NCBI RefSeq assembly: GCF_009208555.1
Contig: NZ_WFLI01000049.1
Coordinates: 1 to 36,450 of the forward strand
DNA from: Janthinobacterium violaceinigrum
GTDB taxonomy: Bacteria > Pseudomonadota > Gammaproteobacteria > Burkholderiales > Burkholderiaceae_D
Direction of reading: 5' to 3'
DNA length: 36,450 nucleotides
Shown here: positions 1 through 12,800 of the stretch, piece after piece
Position numbering within the stretch: position 1 is the stretch's first letter
Layout: every line of letters begins with the position of its first letter
Translations under genes and position numbers: made by a program
The notes under the pieces: model-generated
What the model was told of the DNA's origin: nothing
The model's input: the letters and a program-made list of their open reading frames with translations, nothing else
The model's database searches: none

Positions 1-695
1 GTGCGGTAGTCGGCGCGCTGGCGGCCGGCGTGGCCGTGCTGGCCTTGCGTCCGCCGCTGGGCGCCTGGCCATCGCTGCAGGAATTGCGCGCCGACTACCG
101 CACGGGCACGGGTGAACAGCGGCAAGTGGCCCTGTCGCAGCAGATGACGGTGCAGATGAATACGCAGACGCGCATCAATGTGCTGGCGCCGGAATCGATC
201 GAACTGCTGGGCGGCGAAGCGGAAATCCTCGCCAGCGGCGCGCGCCAGCCCGTGACGGTGGCGGCGGGGGCAGGGCGCTTGCTGGCGCAGTCGGCCCGCT
301 TCAATATACGCCACACGGGCGATGCCGTCTGCGTCACCTGCCTGGCGGGCGCCGTGGACGTGGTCTGGCAGCAGCGGCGCCAGACCCTCGATGCGGGGCA
401 GCAACTGGTGTACGACGACGGGGCCGCGCAAGCCGTCACGGCCGCGGCTGCGGGCGAGGCCAGCGCGTGGCGCACGGGCGCGCTGTCGTTCGTCGGCAAG
501 CCGCTGTCCGAGGTGGTCGATGAAATTAACCGCTACCGGCCTGGCCGCGTGCTGCTGCGCAATGCCGAGCTGGGTCGCCGCCTCGTGCGCATGCGTTTTT
601 CCATCGGGCAAACCGATGGCGCGCTGGCGATGATACGCGACCTGTATGGCGCGCAAATGACCAGCCTGCCTGGCGGCATCGTGCTGCTCAGCTGA
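1..695 (+). CDS. FecR-family anti-sigma/sigma regulator, 3' part (5' end outside window)
   Basis: The frame is open from base 3, and the peptide before the first in-window GTG (base 30) is hydrophobic (AVVGALAAGVAVLAL), so the window starts inside a transmembrane helix. The cytoplasmic N-terminal anti-sigma part is missing. What remains is the periplasmic FecR region (about residues 30-140 of the visible part: IELLGGEAEI, ARFNIRHTG, GAVDVVW, GQQLVYDD) followed by the C-terminal DUF4974/STN-like region (SFVGKPLSEVVDEINRYRP). FecR proteins span the inner membrane and relay a signal from an outer-membrane protein to an ECF sigma factor. The next gene is the giant haemagglutinin, so this FecR probably serves that secretion system. 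Its sigma partner may lie upstream or be the gene at 13481. Family call is firm; partner is inference. Confidence 0.88.
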   Translation, partial: AVVGALAAGVAVLALRPPLGAWPSLQELRADYRTGTGEQRQVALSQQMTVQMNTQTRINVLAPESIELLGGEAEILASGARQPVTVAAGAGRLLAQSARFNIRHTGDAVCVTCLAGAVDVVWQQRRQTLDAGQQLVYDDGAAQAVTAAAAGEASAWRTGALSFVGKPLSEVVDEINRYRPGRVLLRNAELGRRLVRMRFSIGQTDGALAMIRDLYGAQMTSLPGGIVLLS

Positions 696-703
696 TATCC
701 GTT

Positions 704-720
704 TGCCCTGCGGCAGGGCA
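704..720 (+). terminator. possible weak hairpin terminator after FecR gene
   Basis: A perfect 7-bp stem (TGCCCTG / CAGGGCA, loop CGG) lies 9 bases after the FecR stop. It is followed by GATAAAAATATTTTT, not by a clean T run, so termination is uncertain. The A/T tract may instead belong to the promoter of the next gene. Confidence 0.35.
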
Positions 721-745
721 GATAAAAATATTTTTCAAAAAACAT

Positions 746-772
746 TATCCCTTCCGCCGTCCAGCTACGTCA
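746..772 (+). promoter_or_regulatory. candidate ECF (FecI-type) promoter of the haemagglutinin gene
   Basis: TATCCCTT at 746-753 and CGTCA at 768-772 match, in sequence and in 23-base spacing (T746 to G769), the motif before the TonB receptor at 28145 (TGTCCCTTT .. CGTCA). They also resemble the one before the receptor at 23327. An A/T-rich tract (721-745) precedes it, as it does at 28145. CGTC-like -10 elements are known for several iron-starvation sigma factors. Transcription would start near 779, which favours the ATG at 840. Found by eye only. Confidence 0.5.
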
Positions 773-839
773 TGGAGGCATGGACGCTTGCGCTACCGCC
801 AGGCTCCGTTCCCTTCTCTCTAGCCAGGAAACCATTGCC

Positions 840-3800
840 ATGACCAAGCTTCACACTGCCCAGCGCCCAGTCCCAAACGTCGACACGGGCGCGCAGCGGT
901 CCTCCACGCTGGGCAGCCGCTTGCGGCTCACGCCGCTCGCTTACGCGCTGACCACCATGCTGATGGCGGGCGCTTTTGCCACGCCCGCGCGCGCGCAGCA
1001 GGCGTTCAGCGGCAGCTGGTTCGCGGCCAAGGGCGCGGCGCAGAATACGGCGGCCACCTCGGGCCGGCTGCCGAATGGCCAGCCGCTGCCGCTGGGCAGC
1101 CGGCCCGAGGGCCAGCAACAGCAGGCAAATGCGCAGTTGCAGCGCTCGCTCAACAACCTGAACTTGGCTGCGCGCGCCATCGCCGCCCAGCAAGCGGCCC
1201 AGGCGCAGGCGCGCCAGGCTGCCGCGGGCGGCGCCAGTGCGCCAAACGGCCTGGCGCAGGGCGGCTTGCAGGTCGACACCAACAGCCTGACGGCCGGCTG
1301 GCTCAATGCCCAGGCCCCCGTGCAGACGGTAGCGGCGGGCAAGACGGCCGTGGTGGTGCAGCAGACGGCGGACAAGGCCATCCTGAACTGGGAAACGTTT
1401 AACGTCGGCAAGGACACGACCTTGACGTTCCAGCAGCAAAAGGATTGGGCCGTGCTGAACCGGGTCAACGATCCGCAAGCCCGTCCCAGCCAGATCCAGG
1501 GCCAGATCAAGGCCGACGGCACGGTGCTGCTGGTCAACCGCAACGGCATCGTGTTTACGGGCACGAGCCAGGTCGACACGCGCAGCCTGGTGGCGGCCGC
1601 GGCCCGCATCAGCGATGCGCAATTCCAGAAAAACGGCATCTACAGCGCCGGCACGGCTGGCGCCACGACGTTGACGGATGCGGCCGGCAAGGTGCAGGTG
1701 CAGGCGGGCGCGCGCCTGGCCAGCAATGCGCCCAAGGGCAGCACGGAAGGGGGCGGCTACGTGATGCTGCTGGGCCAGGAAGTCCACAACGGGGGCGAGA
1801 TCAGCACGCCGAAAGGCCAGGCCCTGCTGGCCGCCGGCGACAGTTTCGCCATCAAGAAAGGCGTGGGCACGGATGGCAACCCCCTGTCGACCACGCGCGG
1901 CAGCGAAGTCACGCCCCAGTTCGCGGCCGGCAGCACAGCGGGCAAGGTGGTCAACACGGGCCTGATCCAGGCGCGCGAAGGCGACGTCACCCTGGCCGGG
2001 CGCACGGTGCAGCAGGACGGCGTGCTGCTGGCGTCCACCACCACGGCCACGCGCGGCACCATCCACCTGAACGCGCTGGGCAGCGACGCGGCCGTCACCG
2101 TGGGACGGGGCGCCACCACGGCCATTCTCGTCGAGGACGACGGCAAGACGACGGCGCTCGACAGCCAGCGCGACGCCATGCGCGGCCCGGCCGTGACGTC
2201 CACGGAAAACATCCTCGCCGTCAACGACCGCCGCGACCAGTCGCGCATCGAGATCGGCAGCGCCGGCACGGTGGAATTCATGGGCGATTCCTTGACCCTG
2301 GCCACGGGCGGCCAGATCGCCGTCAACGCGGCCAGCCGCAGCCTGCTGCGCGACGGCGCGCAGCTCGACGTCTCCGGCGCCGTGGGCGTGAAGGTGGCGA
2401 TGGAAGCGAACAATGTCGAAATCAACGTGCAGGGCAACGAGCAGCGCGATGCGCCCGTCAACCGCGACGGCAAGGCCTTGATCAATAACAATATCTGGGT
2501 GGACCGCCGCAAGCTCGTGTTCGTACCGAAAGGCACGAACGGCTACGACAGCGACCGCTGGTACACGGCCGGCGGCTTGCTGGAAGTGGCCGGCTACCTG
2601 GGCACGCAGGGCCACTCCGTCAGCGAATGGATGGCGCAGGGCGGCACGGTCAGCTTCGGCGGCAAGGATGTCGTCACGCAGCTTGGCTCCAGCATCAACC
2701 TGTCGGGCGGCACCCTGGACGTGCAGACGGGCGCGCTGCGCCAGACCTGGCTGAAAGGCGCGGACGGCAAGCTGTATGAGGCAGGCAGCGCGCCCGCGGA
2801 CCTTGCGTATGCGGGCGTGTACAAGGGTTACGAGGAAGAGCACGCGCGCTGGGGCAAGGATGCCAGCGCCTTTTACGCCAATCCATTGATCGCCGCGCAA
2901 AAGCGCCTGGAAAACGGCTACACGGTGGGCCGCGACGCGGGCAAGCTGGTGGTGGCCACGGGATCGGCCGTGCTGGAAGGGGGCATCGCGGGCGACGTCT
3001 TCCAGGGCGAGCGCCAGGCGCAGGCGCCGCAAGCGCTGCTGGACGGTTACCAGCAGTCGCAGCTGGCGGCCGCGCAGCGGGGGCAGCTGGTCGTGGGCCA
3101 GTATCAGCCCATGTTCGACAAGCGCACGGGCGTGCTGCAGCATGCGCTGTCGGCCGTCATGGACGAGGTGCGCCTGACGCGCGTGCAGGACGGCATCGCC
3201 GCCGGCCTCGACGTGACAGGCGTGCTGTCCACTGAGCGCGAGGGCAAGCTGCTGCTCGACACCACCTTGCTGAATAATCAGCAATTGGGCGCCCTGCGCA
3301 TCGCCGCCAAGGGCGCGATCACCGTCGATAGCGCGCTGCAGGTGGCCGATGGCGGCAATATCACCCTGTTCGGCAAGGACGTGGCCATCAATGCCAGCCT
3401 GCGCAGCCGTGGCGGCAGCATCGCGGCCGGCAACGTGCTGAACCAGATCGGTGCGCTGGGCATGCTCGATACCTTCGTCAATCCGGGCGTGCCCCCAGGC
3501 ACGCTGGTGCTGGCCGACGGCGTCACGCTCGATGCCAGCGGCTTGTTCAGCAATGTGCTGCGCGATCCGCTGGCCGCCGCCGGCCTGCCTTACGTGAACG
3601 GCGGCAGCGTTTCGCTGCGCACATATGGCGACGTGCGCATCGGCAATGGCAGCCTGATCGACGCGAGTTCGGGCGCCGCCATCCTGGCGCAGGCGAAACA
3701 GCAGGGCGGCAAGGGCGGCAACGTCACCCTGGCCAGCTATGGCGCGACGGCCGACCTGGTGCTGGGCGAGGGCGCGCAAGTGCGCGGCCACGGCGTGGCG

Positions 3801-6800
3801 GGCGGCGGCAAGCTGGAATTGCAGGCCAACAAGATCATGATCGGCAACGTTGAAAAATCCGGCGCGGGCAGCCTGCAGCTGGACGGCGACTTCTTCGACA
3901 AGGGCTTTTCCAGCTACAGCCTGGTCGGCAAGCAGGGCGTGACGGTAGCGGACGGCGCGCAGGTGGATGTGCGCATGCCGGTATTGCGCGTGGTGGACAA
4001 TGAAAAACTGGCCCTGTGGACGCCGGAACAGGTCACGGAAAATCCGCTGAAGGGCACCTTGACGCAGCGCAAGGGCGCCAGCCTGGCCCTGCAGGTGGGC
4101 GATATCCAGTCCGGCGCGGCCGACATGGCCATCGCCGAATTGCTGGTGGGCAAGAATGCCGTGGTCAGCGTCGATGCGGGCCAGTCCATCAAGCTGTCCA
4201 GCGTGGGCCAGCTGACGGTGGACGGGCGCCTGAACGCGTGGGGCGGCAAGATCAGCCTGGGCGGCGTGGGCGTCAACGGGGCGGTGTCCGAGGCGGTGGA
4301 AGCGGCCGGGCATGGCCGCTCCATCTGGATCGGCGAACATGCCGTGCTGGACGTGGCCGCGCGCGCCGTCAGCGCCACGGATGCGCAGGGCCGGCGCTAC
4401 GGCAAGGTGGTCGATGGCGGCAGCATCGTCGTCGGCGGCGAGATCGACCATGCGCAGGGCAGCACGTCGGCGGCCAGCCTGTTCGTCGTCGTGCGCGACG
4501 GCGCCGTGCTCGACGCGTCCGGCGCGCATGCCGTGCTCGACGTCAATGGCGACGCCATCGACGTGGCCAGCGCGGGCGGCAGCATCGCGCTGGCGTCGAA
4601 CAATGGCTTGTATCTCGATGGCCAGCTGCAGGCCAGGGCGGGCGGCGCGGGCGCGGCGGGCGGCACCCTGTCCGTGGCCACGGGCACGCCCGAATACCTG
4701 AAAGTGCTGGCCACGCCCAAGGTGCTGCAGGGCCGCCAGCTGGCCATGACGCAGCGCCAGGGCGCCAGCGACCTGGCCGCGCACGTGAGCGCGCAGGACG
4801 CCGCGGCAACGCTGCAGTATGGCCACGGCCGTTTTTCCGTGGAGCAGGTGGAGGCGGGCGGTTTCGCCAACCTGGCCCTGCTGGGCGCCGCCTCCTTCGA
4901 CGGCGACGTGGCGCTGCGGCTGCAGCAAAGCTTCCAGCTGTACGGCGCGCCCGTGCTCACGCCCGGCAGCCAGCCCGGTGCGCGCATCAGCATCGCGGCG
5001 CCGTATGTGCGCCTGGCCAGCATCAAGCCGGCCGGCCGCGATTTCTATACGACGCCAGGCAGCGCGGGGGTGTCGCCGGTTGCCAGCCAGATCAGTATTG
5101 CGGGCGACCTGATCGACGTGCGCGGTATGGTGAACATCCTGGCTGACGACGTGCGCCTGAGCAGCCGCGGCGACCTGCGCTTCCTGCTGTCGCCCTTGGG
5201 CTGGGACGGCAACCAGCCGTCGACGGTATTGTCCTCGCCCGGCGACATGACCCTCAATGTGGCCCAGCTGTATCCGGCCACGGGCGCCGGCGCCGCCGTG
5301 CGCGTGGGCTATGGTTCCGTTGGCGGCAAGTTCGGCTACGATCCGGCGCACAGCCTGACCATCGGCCGCAGCACGGCGGACGTGCCGGCCATGCCGTCTT
5401 CCGCCTTCGGCTCGCTGGAGCTGGCGGCCGCGCATATCGAGCAGGGCGGCGTCGTGCGCGCGCCGCTGGGCCGCCTGGAGATCGGCGTGGCCCGCTATGA
5501 CAATGACAAGAGCCTGACGGTCAATCTGCTGGCCAACAGCATCACCTCCGTCAGCGGCGCCGGCATGGTCATGCCGTATGGCGGCACCGTCGACGGGCAG
5601 AACTGGAACGTGGATGGCAAGGCGGCCACCTTCATCGGCGTGGGCGGCGTCAATTCGCAAGGCGGCTTGCGCATCGGCGTGGAAATGGCGGGCGTGGCCG
5701 TGGATGTGCAGCCGGGCGCGCTGCTCGACCTGTCCGGCGGCGGCGAACTGACGGGCGCCGGCTTCATCGCCGGCCGCGGCGGCTCCACCGATGCGCGCTA
5801 CCATCCGCTGTTGCAGGTGGGAGCGAACGGCGGCTTTGTGCTGCCGGGCCTGGCCACCAACCCCGTGTACGCCATCGTGCCGGGCGTGCAGGCGCCGCAA
5901 GCGCCTTCGGGCGGCGAAAAGGCGGCGTCCGACCCGGCCGTGGGCCGGCAGGTGACGATAGGCAGCGGCGTGCCGGGCCTGGCGGCCGGCACCTACACGC
6001 TGATGCCGTCCACCTACGCCCTGTTGCCGGGCGCCTTCCGCGTGGAACTGAACGGCCTGGCGGGCCAGGGCGGCGCCGGCAGCGTGGCGCAGCCGCTGCG
6101 CAACGGTTCCTGGGCCGCGCCCGGCACCCTGTCGATCGCGGGCACGGACATCCGCGCGCCGCTGGCCAGCCAGCTGATACTCACGCCGGCCAAGGTCTTG
6201 CGCACGTATTCGCAGTACAACGAAACGGGCTATGCCGCCTTCGCGCTGGCCGACGCGCAAACGCGGGGCATTCCCCGCGCGCTGCTGCCGTCCGATGCGA
6301 AAACGCTCAAGCTGACCATGGCGCCCGGCGGCGGGGCGGACACGCTCCAGTTCCGCGGCACGGGCAAGTTCGCCGCCGCCGAGGGGGGCTACGGCGGCAC
6401 CGTGGTGCTGATGTCGAGCAGTCCTTCCGCTGGCGACATCGAGATCCTTGGCGACGGCGCGCCGGGCACCAGCGGCGCCGGGCAGGTCAGCGTGCGCGCT
6501 TCAAGCCTGAACAATATCGGCGCGGCGCGCATCGTGGTGGGCAGCTCGCCGATCACGGAATTTGGCCAGGGCGGCAATTATGTGAATTTCGGCAACAATT
6601 TTGCGCGCGCCATCTACCTGCGCGCGGGCGCCGTGCTGTCCGCCCCTGAAGTATTCCTGATCGCCCAGGACCCCAGCAATACCGAGCTGGGCATCGGCGT
6701 GATCGATATCGCCGCCGGCGCAGGCATCAGCACCTTGGGCAAGGGCAAGGCCGCCTACGACGCCAACGACGGCTTCATCTACAAGAGCAAGGAGGACATC

Positions 6801-9800
6801 CACATGCTGGCCGCGTCGAACGGCTTGCTCAACGTGGCGCCCGTGGGCGGCACGGCGCGCGGCGGCATCCGCATCGGCATGTGCGCGCTGGCGTGCACGG
6901 ACACGGCCAGCCTGTACTCGGAAGGTACCCTGCTGCTGTCGACCAGCGGCAGCTTCCAGCTGCACGACACGGCCCGCTACGGCACGCGCAACCTGAGCCT
7001 GGCCGTGGGCGCCATCAATATCGGCTCGAACGAGGCGCTGGCGGCGGCCCAGGCCAGCGGCACGCGTCCCTCCGGCCTGACCCTGAACCAGGGCGTGCTG
7101 GACCGCCTGCTGCGCGGTGATACCAGCACGGGCGCGCCCGCCCTGCAGGCGCTGATGCTGAGCGCGGCCGACAGCGTCAATTTCTATGGCGACGTGGTGC
7201 TCGACACCTACGACAAGGCGAGCGGCAAATCGAACCTGGAACGCCTGGTGCTGACCACGCCGGCCATGTATGGCCAGGGCGGGGCCGGCACGGCGGCCAC
7301 CATCCGCACGGCCAACCTGATCTGGGGCGGCGCCGTGTCGGCGGCCGGCAACGTGATCGCGCACGGCGCCGGCACGGGCAGCGGCACCCTGAACCTGGAA
7401 GCGGAACGCATCGATTTCGGCTTCGGCCCATTCACCCAGCCGGCCGGTGTCGCCTCGTTCGACCGCCTGGCGCTCGGTTTTGGCACGGTCAACCTGAAAG
7501 CGTCGGGACAAGTCACGGCCAACCACAAGGGCAGCCTGTCCGTCTACCAGGCGCAGGGCGCATATGAGACGGGCAAGGGCTTCCAGTACAGCGGCGGCAA
7601 CCTGCACATCAGCACGCCGCTGCTGACGGGCGACGCCGGTTCCACGCACAGCTATACGGCGGGCGGCGCGCTGACGGTGGCGGCGCCGGCCGGCGTGGCT
7701 CCCGCCGCGCCCGTCAAGAACCATGACGCGCTGGGCGCCCAGCTGGCCTTGAACGGCGACAGCGTCAGCGTGGCGACGGCCGTGGTGCTGCCAAGCGGCA
7801 AGCTCACCGTCAGCGCGCAGCACGACATCACCGTGGCCGACGCGGCGCGCATCGACATGGCGGGCCGCAAGAGCACCTTCTTTGACGTGGATAAATACAG
7901 CTGGGGCGGCGACGTCATCCTGGACAGCCGTGCCGGCGACATCCGCCAGGGGGCCGGGAGCGTGATCGACCTGTCGGCGGAAAACAATCGCGCCGGCAGC
8001 CTGAAGGCCGTGGCGCTCGACGGCGGGGCCGGCACGGTGGACTTGCAGGGCAAGATCCTGGGCGGCGCCAGCGGCAGCTACGACGCGGGCGGCACCGTGG
8101 TGCCCTACAAGCAGGGCAGCGTGGACGTGCGCGCGCAGACCCTGGGCGCGGGCGGCACCCTGGACAGCCAGTTCGCCTCGCTGAACCAGCGCCTGACGGA
8201 CGGCGGCGTGACGGGCGGGCGCAGCTTCCAGCTGAAACGGGGCGACTTGACGATAGGCAATGAGGTCAAGGCGGGCGAAGTGCAGGTGGCCGTCGACAAT
8301 GGCCGTCTCACCGTCGCCGGTGTGATCGACGCCAGCGGCGAGCGCGTGGGCAGCATCCGCCTGGCCGGCAAGCATGGCGTCACCTTGGCCGGCAACGCCG
8401 TGCTCGACGCGCATGGCACCGTCCTGCGCGTCGACAGCTATGGCAAGATCATCGACAGCCCGAACCGGGCCACGGTGGAACTGAATGCGGGCGAGGGTGT
8501 ATTGAACCTGGCCGGCGGCGCGCAGATCGACGTGCGCCATGGCACTGCCGCCGTGGCGGGCAAGGGCAAGGGCGAATACGACGGCGCCGCGCGCGGCACG
8601 GTGGAATTGTATGCGCCGCGCCTGGGCAGCGGCGGCGCGCGCACGGATGCGGACGCGGCCACCTTTGGCGACATCGCCATCGCCGCCGGTGGCGGCTTGA
8701 CCATCCGCGGCGCGAAATCCATCGCCGTCAACGCCATGCAGCGCTACGACGATGCGGCCTACGCCATTGTGCCGGGCGCCAATGGACAGCCGGTGCAAGA
8801 CCTGTCGGCCAGCGGCCGTCCTTACCAGGTGATCAACCAGGCGTATCTTGACAGCAAGCACGGGGACAGCACGGCTTTCATCGACGCGGCGCTGGCGAAT
8901 ACGGCCTTGCGCAACGGCAAACTGGCGGGCCTGGCCACGGCCGCGTATGCCGATGCGCTGCACGTGCGTCCCGGCGTCGATATCGTCAGCAAGACGGCGG
9001 ACGGCGACCTGGTGGTGCAGGGCGACCTGGATCTGTCGGGCATGCGCTACGCCAGCCTCAATCCCCGCTTCCAGCGCACGACCGTGCGCGGTTCGGGCGA
9101 GGTGGGCAGCCTGCTGCTGCGCGCCGGCGGCGATTTGAGCATCTACGGCAGTATCAATGACGGCTTCGCGCCGCCGCCTGCCACCCAGGACGACAGCGGC
9201 TGGAAACTGCTGCCGGGGCGCGACTTCAACGGCAGCGACGTCATCGTGCCGGGCAAGGGCGTGACCCTGGCCGACGGCACCATCTTCCCGGGCGGCGTCA
9301 CGCTCAATTACGACGTGCCCGTCAAGGCCTTCAATGTCCGCGCCAACACGCGCCTGCCCGTGGACGTGGTCCTGAACCAAGTGCTCACCTTGCCGGCCGG
9401 CACGGTGCTGGCGGCCGCCGTGCGCGACAGCACCGGCAAGGTCCTCCACGCGGCGGGCACCTTGCTGGCCACGGCACAAACCTTGCCATCCGGCACGCGC
9501 CTCGACGCGGGCAGCGTGATTGGGCAGCTGATCAAGGTGCGCGCCATGACCTGGCCGAAAGGCGTCGCCTTGCCCGGCTTGCTGGGCGAGCTCAACGTCA
9601 TCACCCTCAGCGGCAAGGTGGTGCTGCCCGTCGGCGCGCTGATCCCGAATGGCACGAACGTCAAGCTGCTGCCGGGCGTGGACGCCATCGAACTGCGCCC
9701 GGAAGTGGCGGGCCGCCAGGGCCGGTTGTGGGCCATCGCGCCCATGCTGGCCGACGGCTCCCAGGCGTGGGGCATGCGCCTGGTGGCTGGCGCCGACCTG

Positions 9801-12800
9801 GACGGGGCCGACACGCGCGCCGTGCAGGCGCATCCCGCGCACGGCACCCTGCGCCTGGCCGACAGCCATTACGGCATGTATGGCGTGTTGATACCGCCGA
9901 AGGGCGTGCAGTACTGGACCAAGGAAGCGCAGGAGCTGGGCGAGCGCGAAGGCATTCCCGGCATCGTGGCGGGCGAGCCCATCACCGAGGAATTCACCAG
10001 CCAGTTCGGCCAGACTGTCGAGGTATTTTGTGCCAACGATCCGAGCATGTGCGTGCTGAAGGTGGCATACGTGTGGACCAGGGCGGGCGCGGAAGAGTTT
10101 GCTGACCCCAGCGTGAAGGCGGGCGACGTGGTCGACCTTGACGGCCTGGGCTGGCCCACCATGTGCGAGGAGAATCCCACCTGGTGCGGCACGTCGCAGC
10201 CCACGTTCGACTACAAGGCATCCAGCCTGCGCTACAGCGTGCTGCGCACGGGCACGGGCGACCTGGACCTGGTCAGCGGCGGCAACTTGCGCATGGACAG
10301 CCTGTATGGTGTGTACACGGCCGGCATGTCGTCGGTGGCGACGGCGGCCGGCGACCCGTACAACCTGCCGCGCGCGCGCGGGCTGGACGGCACGGTGCTG
10401 TCCAACCCCGACGGCGCGCATGAGCGCCTCGTCGACGGCGGCAGCGACAGCCTCTACCGCGCCTGGTATCCGGACCAGGGCGGCAATCTGCTGCTGCAGG
10501 TGGCTGGCGATCTGAGCGGTTCGCTGGTGGGCGCGGCGGCGGCCAGCAACGGGCGTCCCGTCAACAAGGATGGCCTGGGCGGTTCGGTGGCGGTGGGCAA
10601 CTGGCTGTGGCGCCAGGGCAGCGGTGGCGTGGCCACGGGCGGCCCGGCCCAGCCGACGGCGTGGTGGATCAATTTCGGCACCTATGCTGCCCGCAGCGGC
10701 CTGGCCGACACCGTGCTGGGCTTTACGGGCTTCGGCACCCTGGGCGGCGGCAATGTGCGCGCCGACGTGGCGGGCGACGCCGGCATGCTGGCGCGGCAGG
10801 TCGGCGCTATCTACGACAGCAACATCAATGTGCGCTCGCAAGGCTTGCTGCTGGCCGTAGGCAGTACGGGCCGCGTGCTTGCCGATGGCAGCCTGCAACT
10901 GACGGGCGGCGGCGACCTGGACCTGCGCGTGGGCGGCGCCCTCAATCCCGCCAGCAAGCCCGGCGACGGACACTTGAATGGCGCGCTGGCCGACCTGCGC
11001 GGCCATGCCGACGTGGCGGCGGGCCAGCTGGGCACCGTTGCGCTGCAGTACGGCACCTGGGGGACCGACCACGTGCCGCTGGAAACGCGCGCCTTCGACG
11101 CCTTCCGCGCCACGCGCGCGACGCCACGGGGCGGCATGACCCTGGTGCCCGGCGACGCCACCTTCAGCGTGGCAACCCTGGGCGACCAGGTGCTGCAGGA
11201 CGTGGCCGATCCCGGCCGCGTCCTGCAGCTCAATACCTCGTCCTATACCAGCGCGTCGGGCGAGCAGGGCGCCGGCTACAGCTGGTTCAGCCTGTGGACG
11301 CCGCGCACGGCGCTCGACCTGCTCTCCGCCGGCGGCAACATGACGCCGCTGACGGCGGGCATCGACACGGCCACCGACCTGGCCATCGTCTACCCGTCCA
11401 TCGTGCGGGTCGCGGCGCCGCATGGCAGCCTGTACTATGGCAAGGCCATCACGGACTGGGGCTCCGCATCGCTGTATGCCGCGCCTTTGCTGCTGGCGCC
11501 GTCGCCCAACGCCCAGCTGCAATGGCTGGCCGGCGACTCCATCTATGCGGGCGGCTATGCCATCAGCCAGTCCGGCGCTGCCGCCGACAGCATGGCGACG
11601 CCGTTCAAGCCCGCCTTCGCGGCGTGGAACCTCAGGCCTGGCAGCCTGACACCCTTGGCCGGCAATGTCGCGAGCACGGGCGTGCCATCGTCGACAGTGA
11701 ACTATCCCCTGTTCGCCTTCGGCCCCGATTCCGCCGCCGGCCCGGCCAACAGCGGCACGCAGGCGGCGCGCATCTATGCCGTCACGGGCGACCTGATGGG
11801 CGTGAATAGCGGCCGCATGGTCGCGTTTGATGATGCCCCGCGGGCGGGCGTCACCTGGTACGAGGGGGCGCAGCCGGTGTGGATGAAGGCGGGCCGCGAT
11901 ATCGTCAGCAGCGGCACGGCCCAGCTGGAAGCCGTGGGTGCCAGGGGCGACGGCGACATGACGTTCCGCAATTACAGCAACCTGTTCGTGCACAATAATA
12001 CATTTGACGTATCGGTGGTGTCGGCCGGGCGCGACATCCTGAACAGTTCCTTCAACGTGGCCGGTCCCGGCACGCTGGACATCAGCGCAGGGCGCAACAT
12101 ATTGATGCAGGACAAGGGCAGCGTCGTCAGCCTCGGTCCCGTGGTGGCGGGCGACAAGCGTCCGGGCGCCGGCATCGCCATGCAGGCGGGCGTGGGCGCG
12201 GCCGGTCTCGACTACCTGCGCTTCGTCAAGCCGTATCTCGACCCGGCGAACGTGGCGCAGAAGGGCGTGCCGCTGGCCGACCAGGCCGGCAAGGTAGTGA
12301 AAGCGTACGACGCCGAACTGGCGGCGTGGCTGGGTGAACGCTATGCCTTCAAGGGCACGGCCGCCGAGGTTCTGGCCTTTTACCTGGCCTTGCCCGAGCC
12401 GCAGCAGCGCGTGTTCGCCCGCAATGTGTATTTCGCCGAACTGAAGGCGGGCGGGCGCGAGTACAACGACTGGGACAGCTCGCGCTATGGCAGCTTCCTG
12501 CGCAGCCGCAACGCCATCGCGGCCCTGGCGCCGGCCACGGACGCCAATGGCAAGGCGCTTGCCTATGCGGGCGACATCGTCATGTACCGCGGTCTGTACG
12601 CGGTGCGCAATGACGGCGAGCAGCGCTGGGATTACTACCCCCGCAGCGGCTATGTGCACACGAACTTCGGCGGCGACATCCAGCTGCTGACGCCGGGCGG
12701 CAAGCAGGTGTTCGGCATCGAAGGCGAGGCGCCGCCGGCAACCTCGGGCATCATCACCAAGGGCGGCGGCAATATCGAGCTGTTCTCGCACGGCAGCATC

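Noticed and set aside
765..6260. 1831-codon open frame antisense to the haemagglutinin gene
   Set aside because: His/Ala/Arg/Gln-rich, no domain pattern; a shadow caused by the GC-rich third positions of the real gene.
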